Shown: positions 49,971 to 59,587, counted from the stretch's first letter. The stretch is 64,000 bases of DNA from Halobacteriales archaeon QS_1_68_17 (GCA_003021105.1 PXRG01000008.1:1-64000); one strand, 5' to 3'. Notes: generated from the letters alone by a model not told the origin. Program-made: numbers and translations.

Positions 49971-50993
49971 ATGTCAACAGACCTGCCTATCGTCGGCGTC
50001 ACCATGGGTGACCCGGCAGGGATCGGGAGCGAGATCATCGTGAAAGCCTACCCACAGGTGTTCGACGCGGCCCGGCCGGTCGTACTCGGGGACTTTGACG
50101 TGATGGCAGACGCCGTCGCCGCCTGCGAGAGCGACCTCGACCTGCGCCGCGTCGAGACAGTCGACGAGGCGCGCTTCGAGACCGGGGTGCTCGACGTCGT
50201 CGACTTCGACAACCTCGACGAGGTCGTGCGGGGCGAACACCGCGGCGAGTACGGGCGGGCCAGCCTCGACTACGTCGAACACGGGATCGAACTCGCCACG
50301 TCGGGAGCCATCGACGCGATGTGCAACGCGCCCATCAACAAGAAGGCCCTGGAGATGGCCGGCAGCGACTACGCCGGCCACACGAACCTGCTGGCCGACC
50401 GCACCGGGACCGACGAGTACTCGATGTTGCTCATCCAGGACGAACTCCGGGTCACGCACGTCACGGTCCACATGTCCCTCCAGGAGGCCATCGACACGAT
50501 CACGACCGAACGGGTGCTCGAAACCATCGAGGTCACCGACGAGGGACTCCGGGGCCTGGGGATCGAGGACCCGTCGATCGCGGTCTGTGGCCTGAACCCC
50601 CACGCCGGCGAGGGGGGCGTGCTCGGGACCACGGACGCGGAGGAGATCGAACCGGCCGTCGAACGGGCGCGGGACGCGGGGATCGACGCCTCCGGTCCGT
50701 GGGCCGGGGACAACATCTTCAACCAGGCCGCCGTCGGTCGGTTCGACGGGGTCGTCGCCATGTACCACGACCAGGGTCACATCGCCACCAACGTCCACGG
50801 CCTCCTCCCCAGCGGGGGTTTCGCCGGCGTCAACATGACAATCGGACTGCCCATCGTCCGCACGAGCACGACACACGGGACCGCCTTCGACATCGCCGGG
50901 ACGGGCATCGCCGACGAGGACAGCATGGTCGACGCGATCCGGGCGGCCGCGCGGGCCGCGGAGGCCGGGATGGCCGGGACGGCTGCCGACTGA
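49971..50993 (+). CDS. PdxA-family dehydrogenase, second paralog (PdxA2-like)
   Basis: VGVTMGDPAGIGSEIIVKAYPQ, APINKKALEMAGSDYAGHTNLLADRTG, MYHDQGHIATNVHG. Confidence 0.92.
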   Translation: MSTDLPIVGVTMGDPAGIGSEIIVKAYPQVFDAARPVVLGDFDVMADAVAACESDLDLRRVETVDEARFETGVLDVVDFDNLDEVVRGEHRGEYGRASLDYVEHGIELATSGAIDAMCNAPINKKALEMAGSDYAGHTNLLADRTGTDEYSMLLIQDELRVTHVTVHMSLQEAIDTITTERVLETIEVTDEGLRGLGIEDPSIAVCGLNPHAGEGGVLGTTDAEEIEPAVERARDAGIDASGPWAGDNIFNQAAVGRFDGVVAMYHDQGHIATNVHGLLPSGGFAGVNMTIGLPIVRTSTTHGTAFDIAGTGIADEDSMVDAIRAAARAAEAGMAGTAAD

Positions 50994-50999
50994 CCGCGC

Positions 51000-51725
51000 T
51001 CACAGCGCCTGGTGGTCGCCGCCGTCGAGGTGGAACTCGTGGCCGGTGACGAACCCGTCCTGGAACAGGAGGTAGTCGAGCACGCCCATAACGTCCTCGT
51101 ACTCCGGCGTCCGCCGGAGCGGGGGGCTCTGCTCTTCCTCTTTCATGATCTCCTCGACCGTGGTGTCGCGGGCGCGCGCCCGCCGGACGTGCGTGACGGT
51201 ACCGTCACGTTCCGTGGCGACGACATCACGCAGGTGGCCACGGAGGACATCGCCATCCGCGGGGTCGGGCTCGTCCCCGGAGGCGGTCACGACGACGTGG
51301 GCGGTGTCGTCGCCCGCCACCAGCAACGGGGCCGACTCCGAGACCGTCAGGTACACGCCGTTGAGGTTGACGTCGATCACCTGCTGCCAGTCCTCGTAGC
51401 TGGTGTCGGCCAGTTCGACCGGCCCCGAGATGCCGGCGTTGGCGAACAGGTAGTCCAGTCGGCCGTAGTCGGCCTCGACGGCCGCGACCATCCCGGCGAC
51501 CGAGGACTCGTCGGTCACGTCCACGAACGTCCCCCGGGCGTCCCCGCCGTCGTCCTCGATCCCGGCGGCGACGTCGCGGGCCGCCGACTCGTCGACGTCC
51601 GCGAGCACGACGGCGACCCCGTGGCGAGCGAGCCAGCGGCCGATCTCCGCGCCGATGCCGGATCCGCCCCCCGTCACCAGGGCGACGCGACCCGCTCCGC
51701 GCTCCGAGTGGTCGGTAGCGTCCAT
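51000..51725 (-). CDS. SDR-like protein lacking the catalytic YxxxK segment
   Basis: VTGGGSGIGAEIGRWLARHG, NAGISG, DVNLNGVYLTV present; region expected to carry YxxxK replaced. Confidence 0.8.
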   Translation of the reverse strand: MDATDHSERGAGRVALVTGGGSGIGAEIGRWLARHGVAVVLADVDESAARDVAAGIEDDGGDARGTFVDVTDESSVAGMVAAVEADYGRLDYLFANAGISGPVELADTSYEDWQQVIDVNLNGVYLTVSESAPLLVAGDDTAHVVVTASGDEPDPADGDVLRGHLRDVVATERDGTVTHVRRARARDTTVEEIMKEEEQSPPLRRTPEYEDVMGVLDYLLFQDGFVTGHEFHLDGGDHQAL

Positions 51726-51807
51726 ATGTCGAGTACCCTACCCTACCGAACAGGCCCCCGCGTGTTAATGGTTTCCCGACCGGCAAAGTCGCAACTGCCG
51801 GGCGTCG

Positions 51808-52464
51808 TCAGTTCGTCTGGCCGTAGTCCGCGAACCGCTCGATGAGGGTGTCGATCTCCTCGTCGGGCAACAGCGCGGGCTCGCCGACGTTGAGCGCCTG
51901 GTAGTGGATGCGGGCGCAGTACTCGGTCATCAGCGCCACCTCGAAGGCGGCCTCCGTGTCCTCGCCGACCGCGAGGACGCCGTGGTTCTTCAGGAGACAG
52001 GCGTTGTACTCGTCGCCGAGCGTCTCGATGGCCAGTTCGGCCAGTTCCTCGGTGCCGTAGGTGGTGTAGTCGGCCACCGGCACCTTGTCGCCGACGAACG
52101 CGATCAGGTAGTGGGAGGCCGGGATCGGTTCGGCGATGCTGGCGAAGGTGGTCGCGTACGGCGAGTGGGTGTGGACGACGCCGCCGACGTCGTCGCGCTC
52201 GCGGTGGACGGTCGTGTGCATCGCGATCTCGCTGGACGGTTCCCGGTCGCCCACGACCGTCTCGCAGTCGAAGTTCACGACCGGGACGTCGGCGGGCTCG
52301 ATCTCGTCGTAGGCCATCCCCGAGGGGCTGATGGCGACCGTGTCGTCGCCGACGCCCTCGCTGATGTTGCCGCCGGTGCCGGTGGTCAGTCCCCGGGAGA
52401 GCATCTGCCGGCCGAGTTCGCTGACGGTTCGCCGCTGGTCGAAGTGCTGGAGTTCGTCTGCCAT
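51808..52464 (-). CDS. Class II aldolase/adducin family protein
   Basis: LTTGTGGNISEGVGDDTVAISPSGMAYDEI, VVHTHSPYATTFA, LLKNHGVLAVG. Confidence 0.92.
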   Translation of the reverse strand: MADELQHFDQRRTVSELGRQMLSRGLTTGTGGNISEGVGDDTVAISPSGMAYDEIEPADVPVVNFDCETVVGDREPSSEIAMHTTVHRERDDVGGVVHTHSPYATTFASIAEPIPASHYLIAFVGDKVPVADYTTYGTEELAELAIETLGDEYNACLLKNHGVLAVGEDTEAAFEVALMTEYCARIHYQALNVGEPALLPDEEIDTLIERFADYGQTN

Positions 52465-52624
52465 TGTCGGGTACTCCTGACGTCGTGGTCGGAGTTGTCC
52501 CTCTTCTCGCAATCGACGCTAATCAATGTTCCCATGCGAGCGTGGGTACGGCCCGTGGCGAGCCGCGCGAGCGGCCGTTCGGGGCCGGCGATACGCATAA
52601 GCCCGTCGTGGGACATGAAGACGT

Positions 52625-53776
52625 ATGCGCGTGACCGACTACGAACTGTTCGCCGTGCCGCCCCGGTGGCTGTTTCTGAAGCTGACCACCAGCGACGGGA
52701 CCGTCGGCTGGGGCGAACCGATCCTGGAGGGACGGACGGAGACCGTCCGGGCGGCCGTCGCGGAGTTGGTCGAGGACTTCGTGCTCGGGGGCGACCCCGC
52801 GGAGATCGAGCGCCACTGGCAGCGGTGTTACCGGGGCGGCCACTACCGCGGCGGGCCGGTGTTGATGAGCGCCATCGCGGGCATCGACCAGGCGCTCTGG
52901 GACATCAAGGGCCGGCAGTTCGGCGCTCCGGTCTACGAGTTGCTCGGGGGCCGGGCCCGCGACCGGGTCCGGGTCTACCAGTGGGTGGGCGGCGAGCAGC
53001 CGGCGGAGGTTGCCGCCGACGCCGAGCGGGCCGCGGCGGCCGGCTACTCGGTCGTGAAGATGATGCTCAGCGCCCGGTCGCACGAGCGCGACCGGGAGAA
53101 ACTCGTCCGGACCGGCCGCGAACGGCTCCGCGCGGTCCGGGAGGCGGTCGGCGACGAGGTCGACGTCGCGGTCGACTGCCGGGGCCGGATCAGCAAGTCG
53201 AAGGTGACCCGCCTGGCGTCGGCCATAGAGGAGTTCGAGCCGCTCTTCCTGGAGGAACCGGTGTTGCCCGAACAGAACGAATCGCTGGCGTCCATCGCCC
53301 CCGAGATCGACATCCCCGTTGCGACCGGCCAGCGGCTCTACTCCCGGTGGGAGTTCACCGGCCTGCTCGAGAACGACGCCGTGGGGATCGTCCAGCCCGA
53401 CATCTCCCACGCCGGCGGCATCTCCGAAGTCCGGAAGATCGCCGCCATGGCCGAGGCACACGACGTCTCGCTGGCCCCGAAGTCGCCGGTCGGTCCCATC
53501 TCCCTGGCCGCCTGTCTCCAGGTCGACTTCTGTACCCCCAACGCCGTCCTCCAGGAGCAGAACCTCGACGTCCACGAGACGACCGACAACGAACTGCTCC
53601 GGTACCTGGCGAACCCGTCCGCGCTCGCGGCCGAGGGTGGATTCCTCGAACCGCCCGACGGCCCCGGCCTCGGCGTCGAGATCGACGAGGCGTACGTCCG
53701 CGACCAGGCGGAAAAGGAGGTCCGCTGGCAGACCCCGCTGTGGTACAACGAGGACGGGAGCGTCGCCGAGTGGTGA
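52625..53776 (+). CDS. Mandelate racemase/muconate lactonizing family protein, galactonate dehydratase-like with altered active site
   Basis: Collinear with DgoD-type enzymes (LFLEEPVLPEQNE.., DISHAGGISEVRKIAAMAEAHDVSLAP.SP.GPISLAACLQVD, PLWYNEDGSVAEW). Confidence 0.88.
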   Translation: MRVTDYELFAVPPRWLFLKLTTSDGTVGWGEPILEGRTETVRAAVAELVEDFVLGGDPAEIERHWQRCYRGGHYRGGPVLMSAIAGIDQALWDIKGRQFGAPVYELLGGRARDRVRVYQWVGGEQPAEVAADAERAAAAGYSVVKMMLSARSHERDREKLVRTGRERLRAVREAVGDEVDVAVDCRGRISKSKVTRLASAIEEFEPLFLEEPVLPEQNESLASIAPEIDIPVATGQRLYSRWEFTGLLENDAVGIVQPDISHAGGISEVRKIAAMAEAHDVSLAPKSPVGPISLAACLQVDFCTPNAVLQEQNLDVHETTDNELLRYLANPSALAAEGGFLEPPDGPGLGVEIDEAYVRDQAEKEVRWQTPLWYNEDGSVAEW

Positions 53777-53781
53777 CGTCT

Positions 53782-53798
53782 GTTTTGCGATACTGAAC
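53782..53798 (+). promoter_or_regulatory. Candidate IclR-2 operator GTTTTGCGATACTGAAC
   Basis: 34 bp upstream of IclR-2 ATG (53832). Confidence 0.5.
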
Positions 53799-53831
53799 AG
53801 ATTTATTGTCGACGAGCCCGGAAGGACACCC

Positions 53832-54587
53832 ATGGACGAGCGCGCCCGGAACCCGGTCAAGTCGGTCCGCACGGCCCTCCGGATCGTCGAGGCGCTCGTG
53901 GAGCGCGACGGGGCCACGGTGACCGAACTCGCCGACGCCCTCCCGGTGACGAAGGGCACCGTCCACAACCACCTCGCCACGCTCCGCGAGCGGGGATACG
54001 TGACCGAGGAGGACGGCGTCTACCGCGCCGGGCTGGGCTTTCTCTACCCGGCCGACAGCGCCCGGTCGCGGGAGGTCCTGTCCGGGCTGGGGACCGACGC
54101 CGTCGCCAGGCTCGCCGACACGACCGGCGAACGGGTCGACCTCGTGGCCAGACAAGGGAACCACGCCGTCCTCCTCGCCAGCGTCGCCGGCGACCGCTAC
54201 GAGGGACCCCGCGGCGTCGCCGGGGAACGGCTCCCGCTTTACTGTACGGCGACGGGGAAGGTCGTCCTCGCACACGCCGCGGACCTCGACCCGGAGCGCG
54301 TCGTCGCCGACGCGACCGGCCGGACCGACCGGACGATCACCGACCCGCAGGCGCTCGAAAGCGAGGTCGGGTACATCCGCGACGAGGGACTGGCCTACGA
54401 CCGCGGGGAGTACGATCCCCACCGCCGGGGCATCGCTGCCCCCCTGTTCCGGGACGGGGAGATCGCCGGCGCTGTCGGGATCGCCGGCCCGGCCGACCGG
54501 CTCCGGGGGAAGACCTTCCAGCAGGACCTGCCCGGGCTGTTGGTCAACACCGCCGACCAGCTCAACGTCGAACTCGACGACCTCTGA
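53832..54587 (+). CDS. IclR family transcriptional regulator (IclR-2)
   Basis: VRTALRIVEALVERDGATVTELADALPVTKGTVHNHLATLRERGYV. Confidence 0.94.
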   Translation: MDERARNPVKSVRTALRIVEALVERDGATVTELADALPVTKGTVHNHLATLRERGYVTEEDGVYRAGLGFLYPADSARSREVLSGLGTDAVARLADTTGERVDLVARQGNHAVLLASVAGDRYEGPRGVAGERLPLYCTATGKVVLAHAADLDPERVVADATGRTDRTITDPQALESEVGYIRDEGLAYDRGEYDPHRRGIAAPLFRDGEIAGAVGIAGPADRLRGKTFQQDLPGLLVNTADQLNVELDDL

Positions 54588-54594
54588 TCGTTCC

Positions 54595-54611
54595 GGTTAG
54601 CGATGCTAAAC
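54595..54611 (+). promoter_or_regulatory. Candidate IclR-2 operator GGTTAGCGATGCTAAAC
   Basis: Contains palindrome TTAGC-GAT-GCTAA. Confidence 0.5.
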
Positions 54612-54718
54612 AGTCGGGCCGCCGTCCGGACCCGACCGGGCAGCCGTCGAGCGGCGCTCGAATCGGTCCACGCCGGTTGGCAAGAAGTAGCGTACCATAC
54701 GAGCCGTCCGGGCAGTTC

Positions 54719-54735
54719 GTTTGGCGACGCTAAAC
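54719..54735 (+). promoter_or_regulatory. Candidate IclR-2 operator GTTTGGCGACGCTAAAC
   Basis: Near-perfect palindrome in the same convergent intergenic region. Confidence 0.5.
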
Positions 54736-54736
54736 G

Positions 54737-55759
54737 CTATCGGCGCGGGTCGACGAGTTTCTTCAGCCCCTCGTTGCGGTCCATCTCCTCGAAGGCGGTC
54801 GGGAGGTCGTCGAGGCCGTACTCGCCGGTGACCAGGCCGGCCGGTTCGATCCGGCCGTTCCGGAGCAGCGACACCGCCCGGGCGAAACTGTCGGGCGTGA
54901 GCGAGTAGCTCCCGACCAGGTCGAGCTCCCCGGAGAAAACCCGGAACGGGTCGAGCGAGAGGCTCGCGTCCTCGGGCGGGACGCCGAAGACCAGGGCGGT
55001 GCCGCCGGGGCCACAGGCCGCGACGGCCGATTCGAGCGTTTGCTCCAGCCCGACCGCCTCGACGGCGAGGTCGACCCCGTCGTCGCCGGCCATCGCCTCG
55101 ACGGGGTCGGCCGCGGTCGGGTCGACGACGGCGGTCGCGCCCACTTCCCGGGCGCGCTCGCGGCGGCCGTCGACGGGTTCGGAGACGACGATCCGTCCCG
55201 CGCCGGTCGTCCTGAGCAGGTCCACCAGCAGGAGGCCGATGGGGCCGGCCCCGAAGACGCCGACGGCGTCGCCCGGCGCGAGGTCGACCCGACCGAGAGC
55301 GTGGACGCAACAGCCCAGCGGTTCGGCGAACGCGGCCGTCGCCGCCGGGATGTCGCCGACCGGTTCGACGTTGCCCGCGGGCACCGCCACGTACTCGGCG
55401 AACGCGCCGTCGCTCATCCGGGGGGCGACGCCGCCGATCGACCGCAGGTCGGGACAGCGGTTCTCGGCACCCCGCTTGCAGTGTGCACACTCCCCACAGG
55501 GGACGGAGGGATTGATGGCGACTCGGGTGCCGGGTCCGTACCGTTCGACGCCCTCGCCGGTCTCGACGACCTCGCCGACGCTCTCGTGGCCCGGAACGAG
55601 CGGGTACGGGGCCGACAGCGCCCCGGTGTAGAGGTGGTGGTCGGTCGCGCAGACGCCACATGCCTCGACGCGAACGAGCAGTTCCGACCGCCCGGGCGAC
55701 GGCCGGTCCCGCTCGTCGACCGCAACGGAACCCGGTCCGCGGAGTTCGGCGACGCGCAT
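54737..55759 (-). CDS. Zinc-dependent alcohol dehydrogenase (sorbitol/threonine dehydrogenase-like MDR)
   Basis: CGVCATDHHLYTG, GHESVGEVVETG, GADAVGVFGAGPIGLLL-type NAD site, structural Zn Cys cluster CGECAHCKRGAENRC. Confidence 0.92.
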   Translation of the reverse strand: MRVAELRGPGSVAVDERDRPSPGRSELLVRVEACGVCATDHHLYTGALSAPYPLVPGHESVGEVVETGEGVERYGPGTRVAINPSVPCGECAHCKRGAENRCPDLRSIGGVAPRMSDGAFAEYVAVPAGNVEPVGDIPAATAAFAEPLGCCVHALGRVDLAPGDAVGVFGAGPIGLLLVDLLRTTGAGRIVVSEPVDGRRERAREVGATAVVDPTAADPVEAMAGDDGVDLAVEAVGLEQTLESAVAACGPGGTALVFGVPPEDASLSLDPFRVFSGELDLVGSYSLTPDSFARAVSLLRNGRIEPAGLVTGEYGLDDLPTAFEEMDRNEGLKKLVDPRR

Positions 55760-55945
55760 ACGGTGCGGTCGGCGAAGACCCGGGTAAGTGTTTCGGGGAG
55801 ACGCCGCCGCGAATTATATTCGACAAAATAAATGACAATAGTACGGAAGCGATCAAAAATAATCTCCCGGGCGCGAGCGCGAGCGAGCGAGGAACCGATC
55901 GTGACGGGGACACCCGACGGGACGGCCGACGGATCTCGGCGCTGT

Positions 55946-55971
55946 GAATAACAACATTAGTGCTGTTATTC
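55946..55971. promoter_or_regulatory. 26-bp imperfect palindrome GAATAACAACATTAGTGCTGTTATTC
   Basis: 8-bp perfect outer arms in the 55.8-56.3 kb intergenic region. Confidence 0.45.
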
Positions 55972-56320
55972 CAGTGCGGTCGAGCACGGCGTGGCGACGA
56001 CGTGGGCGTTCGGGCCGGACGACCGCGCCGGCGGAGCATGCGAACCGGTAACAGCCCGAAGAGTATTATTGACGTCAGAGACGAAAAAATTGGGTTGTGT
56101 ATTAGTCGTAATTTACGAACATATGGCTGTAACGGGATCGGCCGGTCCGAACGGTCGGCCCGACAACTGACGACCGCATGAGTGTAATCCATCCCGACCA
56201 CACGGGCCTCCGTTTGCGACAGGGCGTGCCCGGGGTCCGCGCCCCCGCCTGCTCGAAAAGCGTGCGGGTTCGGCGTCCGGAAACGGTCTCCCGGGCGTTT
56301 CGGCGACGGGCGTACCGCGT

Positions 56321-57097
56321 TTAGTAGTCCTGGATTTCCAACTCGATCATGTTGGCCGCGTCCGAGACGAGGCGAGCGAGTTCGTCCTCGAAGTACTCCC
56401 CTTCCATCCGACTGGCCGGGCCGGCGAGGCTTATCGACCCCAGGACGTCCTGTCGCTCCTTGTCGACGTACCGCGTGATGGGGGCGGCGACACAGCACAA
56501 CCCCTCCAGTTGCTCTTCCCTGTCGAAGGCGACGCCCTGCTCGCGAATCCGGTCCAGTTGTTTCATGAGGCGCTGTCTGTCGGTGACGGTGTGTCTGGTG
56601 TTCTCCAGGAGACCGCGGGTCTCGATGATGCTGTCGACGCGCTCCTGTGGGAGGTACGCGAGGATCGCCTTTCCGAGCGCGTTGTCGTGGAGCGTCTTCC
56701 TGCTCCCGGTCGCCTCGAAGTCGACGCCCCGCTCGCCGCTGTTCGAGTAGAGGTAGAACCCGTAGCCGTACTCCTCACACATCAACACGCACATCTCGCC
56801 GGTCTCTTTCGCCAGGCGGTCGACCTGTGGCTTTGCGACCCTGTAGAGGTCCATCCCCGCGCGGCGGCCGTTGCCGATGGTGAGGAACTTGAGCGCGGGC
56901 TTGTACTCCCCCGAGGCGTTGACCACGTACTCGAAATCCTCCAGCGTCTTGAGGTGGTAGTGGACCGTGCTCTTCGGGAGACCGGTCGCCTCGGCGAGTT
57001 CCGTCCCCGTCGCCCCGCCGACTTCCATCAAAGTATCGAGTATCTGCAAGGTCCGTTTGGAGGCTTTGATCCGTTTTTTCTCACCCGTCTTCGGCAT
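56321..57097 (-). CDS. IclR family transcriptional regulator (IclR-3)
   Basis: SKRTLQILDTLMEVGGATGTELAEATGLPKSTVHYHLKTLEDFEYV; start at 57097. Confidence 0.94.
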   Translation of the reverse strand: MPKTGEKKRIKASKRTLQILDTLMEVGGATGTELAEATGLPKSTVHYHLKTLEDFEYVVNASGEYKPALKFLTIGNGRRAGMDLYRVAKPQVDRLAKETGEMCVLMCEEYGYGFYLYSNSGERGVDFEATGSRKTLHDNALGKAILAYLPQERVDSIIETRGLLENTRHTVTDRQRLMKQLDRIREQGVAFDREEQLEGLCCVAAPITRYVDKERQDVLGSISLAGPASRMEGEYFEDELARLVSDAANMIELEIQDY

Positions 57098-57209
57098 GGA
57101 CGACGACACGGGTCCGACCGACTTAAATCTGACCGGCCACGTCGGTCCCGCGGGGTGTGGTGCCACCACGGTGGCGTCTCGTCTCCGCTGGATTATACTA
57201 CCTCCCCGA

Positions 57210-57224
57210 TTCAACAGGATTGAA
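57210..57224. promoter_or_regulatory. Candidate IclR-3 operator TTCAACAGGATTGAA
   Basis: TTCAAN5TTGAA palindrome, 112 bp upstream of IclR-3. Confidence 0.5.
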
Positions 57225-57599
57225 AGCTCCTGCCGGAACGACACGGGGGGTTCGGTCGCCGTTACTCGACGATGCCGTACCCCCCCTCGGCCCGCTCCAG
57301 CGCCTCTCGTGTCCGAAACACCTGTCTGCCGTCGCCGCTCCGCATATTCGTTTCCCACATCCAAAATGATGAAGGATTATGTTAGAAAGTCATTCAAAAA
57401 CAGCGCACACAATAAAACATTAATTATTTAGCTAATAGAAACCAAACCCCCGCGGTCGACTTCGCAACGACGGTACCCATCCTGTCAGTCATGAGATGGA
57501 CTGGTCCGGTCGGACCGCCAAAACCGTGCCACAGCACGCCGTCCGACGGTACCACCCCACCGTCCGAGTTCTTGGTACGTCATCACACGACAACCTCGG

Positions 57600-57614
57600 T
57601 TCAACGGTGTTGAA
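57600..57614. promoter_or_regulatory. Candidate IclR-3 operator TTCAACGGTGTTGAA
   Basis: Perfect TTCAAC-N3-GTTGAA palindrome. Confidence 0.55.
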
Positions 57615-57727
57615 TGGTTGCGCGGGTCGTCGGCGACGCGACGGCGGACGCAAGGAGAGCGTGGGTTGGAAATCCGGGTCACGTCCGTGACTTGTGAGGC
57701 GGTCCGGAGCGTCGGTCGACCTGCTCA

Positions 57728-57742
57728 TTCAACTGTGTTGAA
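57728..57742. promoter_or_regulatory. Candidate IclR-3 operator TTCAACTGTGTTGAA
   Basis: Perfect TTCAAC-N3-GTTGAA palindrome; an extra half site TTCAAC follows at about 57766. Confidence 0.55.
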
Positions 57743-57786
57743 CCGTTTTCCCCGGCTCGGAGCGGTTCAACTGTCGGTTTCGGCAC

Positions 57787-58722
57787 TCAGAGGAACTCCT
57801 TCGGGAATCCGGCCGCGACAGTGAACTTGGGGTTTACGACCTGTGCCAGGCGGACCCGTCCGGCCGCGCTGCACAGGTGATAGGCTTCGGTCTCGTCGAA
57901 CCCGTAGTCGTCGACGAGCCACTCGATGAGGTCCAGGTAGGCGAACTTGACCGCGTCTTCGGCGGGGCGTGCCGCGGCGACGGACATGATCTCGTCGTCG
58001 GACTCGATGCGGGGCCAGGAGAGGTCGGCGTCGGAGACGGTATCGACCCGTAGCGTGACCGTCGCCGGAACCTCGACGCTGATGCCACAGATTTCACCGT
58101 CGCCCTGGGCCGCGTGACAGTCGCCCAGAAAGAGGTACCCACCATCGACGTCGACCGGCAGGTACAGCGTGTTGCCCTCGGTCACCTCCCTGCAGTCCAT
58201 GTTCCCCCCGTTCTCGTGGGGTTTGACCGAGTATCTCCCCTCGTGTTTCTCGGCCGTACCGATGGTCCCGACCTGCGGGTGGGCGGGGATGGAGACGTCC
58301 TGCTCGTCCTCGCGGGGATAGGTCACCGTCCCGTCCTCGATGTCACAGAACACCGTCTCGGGGTCGCTCGGCGGCGCCAGGTCGCCGATGGACGGTTCCA
58401 GCCCGCCGAACCCGGGGAAGATGTTGATGACGCCCCGGTCGGGGAGTTCGATTTCCTCTATCTCGACGGCCAGGGCGTCGCCGGGGGAGACACTATCGAC
58501 GCGTATCGGCCCTGTCACGGGGTTGATGTTGTCGTCCAGCCGGTCGGTTCCCCACACGTCGCCGAGCCGTGTCGACTCCGAGAGGATGTCCCCGAGGTAG
58601 TCCGTGGTCTCTACGGCCACCCGCTCGCCGGGCGAAATCGTCGCTATCGGGCTGTGTCGGGCGTCGATGGTCAGGTGCGTGTGGTCCTCCGGCGCTTTCG
58701 ATATCTCTCGCATGGGAAGCAT
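57787..58722 (-). CDS. Acetamidase/formamidase family protein
   Basis: GERVAVETTDYLGD, NPVTGPIRVDSVSPGDALAVEI, LFLGDCHAAQGDGEICG; start 58722 or 58713. Confidence 0.92.
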   Translation of the reverse strand: MLPMREISKAPEDHTHLTIDARHSPIATISPGERVAVETTDYLGDILSESTRLGDVWGTDRLDDNINPVTGPIRVDSVSPGDALAVEIEEIELPDRGVINIFPGFGGLEPSIGDLAPPSDPETVFCDIEDGTVTYPREDEQDVSIPAHPQVGTIGTAEKHEGRYSVKPHENGGNMDCREVTEGNTLYLPVDVDGGYLFLGDCHAAQGDGEICGISVEVPATVTLRVDTVSDADLSWPRIESDDEIMSVAAARPAEDAVKFAYLDLIEWLVDDYGFDETEAYHLCSAAGRVRLAQVVNPKFTVAAGFPKEFL

Positions 58723-58810
58723 GCTATTGCATGTCAGGGTCGGATAAAACGGTACCGGTCGTGGATAGTCCGGCCGAATCTTTTTGTTCGCACGTCGAGA
58801 GCCACCTCGC

Positions 58811-59587
58811 ATGGGCGACGCACGGTTCGATTTCGACGGGGAGACGGTGGCAGTCACGGGCGGCAGTTCCGGCATCGGCCGGGCCATCGCGCTCGCGTTC
58901 GGGGCCGCGGGGGCTACGGTCCTCAACGGCGACGTCCGGCCGGACCCGAAGGTCGGCGACGTCCCGACACACCGGCACATCCGCGAGGAGGGCGGGGACG
59001 CCGAGTTCCTCGAGACGGACGTCAGCGACCCCGAGCAACTGCTCGCGCTCGCCGACCGGGCCGCCGAGTTGGGGGGACTCGACGTGTTCGTCAACAACGC
59101 GGGCGTCTTCGAGGATGTCCCCTTTCTCGGGGCCGACGAGGCGACGCTCGACGGTCACTACAGCGTCAACGTCAAGGGCGTCTACTTCGGCTGCCAGGCC
59201 GCGGCACGCCACATGGTCGACGGCAGGGGCGCCATCGTCAACGTCGCGTCGATCAGTTCGCGGGTCGCACAGGGTGGCCTCGTCCACTACGAGGCTTCCA
59301 AGGGGGCAGTCGAGATGGTGACCCGCGGCGTCGCGTTCGAACTCGCGGGCGAGGGCGTCCGCGTCAACGCCGTCGCACCCGGCATCGTTCCGACCGAACT
59401 CTACGAGGGCTACTCGGAGAGGTACCGAACCGAGGAGGAACGGGACGAACTCGTCAAGCCGATTCCGATGGGTCGTCCGGGGACCCCCGAGGAGGTGGCC
59501 GACGCGGCGCTGTTTCTGGCCAGCGACGCCGCCGGCTACACCACCGGCGAGACGCTGTTCGTCGACGGCGGCTGGATGGTCATCTGA
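58811..59587 (+). CDS. SDR family oxidoreductase
   Basis: VTGGSSGIGRAIALAFG, NNAGVFED, YEASKGAVEMVTRG, FVDGGWMVI. Confidence 0.93.
   Translation: MGDARFDFDGETVAVTGGSSGIGRAIALAFGAAGATVLNGDVRPDPKVGDVPTHRHIREEGGDAEFLETDVSDPEQLLALADRAAELGGLDVFVNNAGVFEDVPFLGADEATLDGHYSVNVKGVYFGCQAAARHMVDGRGAIVNVASISSRVAQGGLVHYEASKGAVEMVTRGVAFELAGEGVRVNAVAPGIVPTELYEGYSERYRTEEERDELVKPIPMGRPGTPEEVADAALFLASDAAGYTTGETLFVDGGWMVI

Noticed and set aside
55876-55892. Short GCGAGC repeats
   Set aside because: Too short and low complexity to support a functional claim
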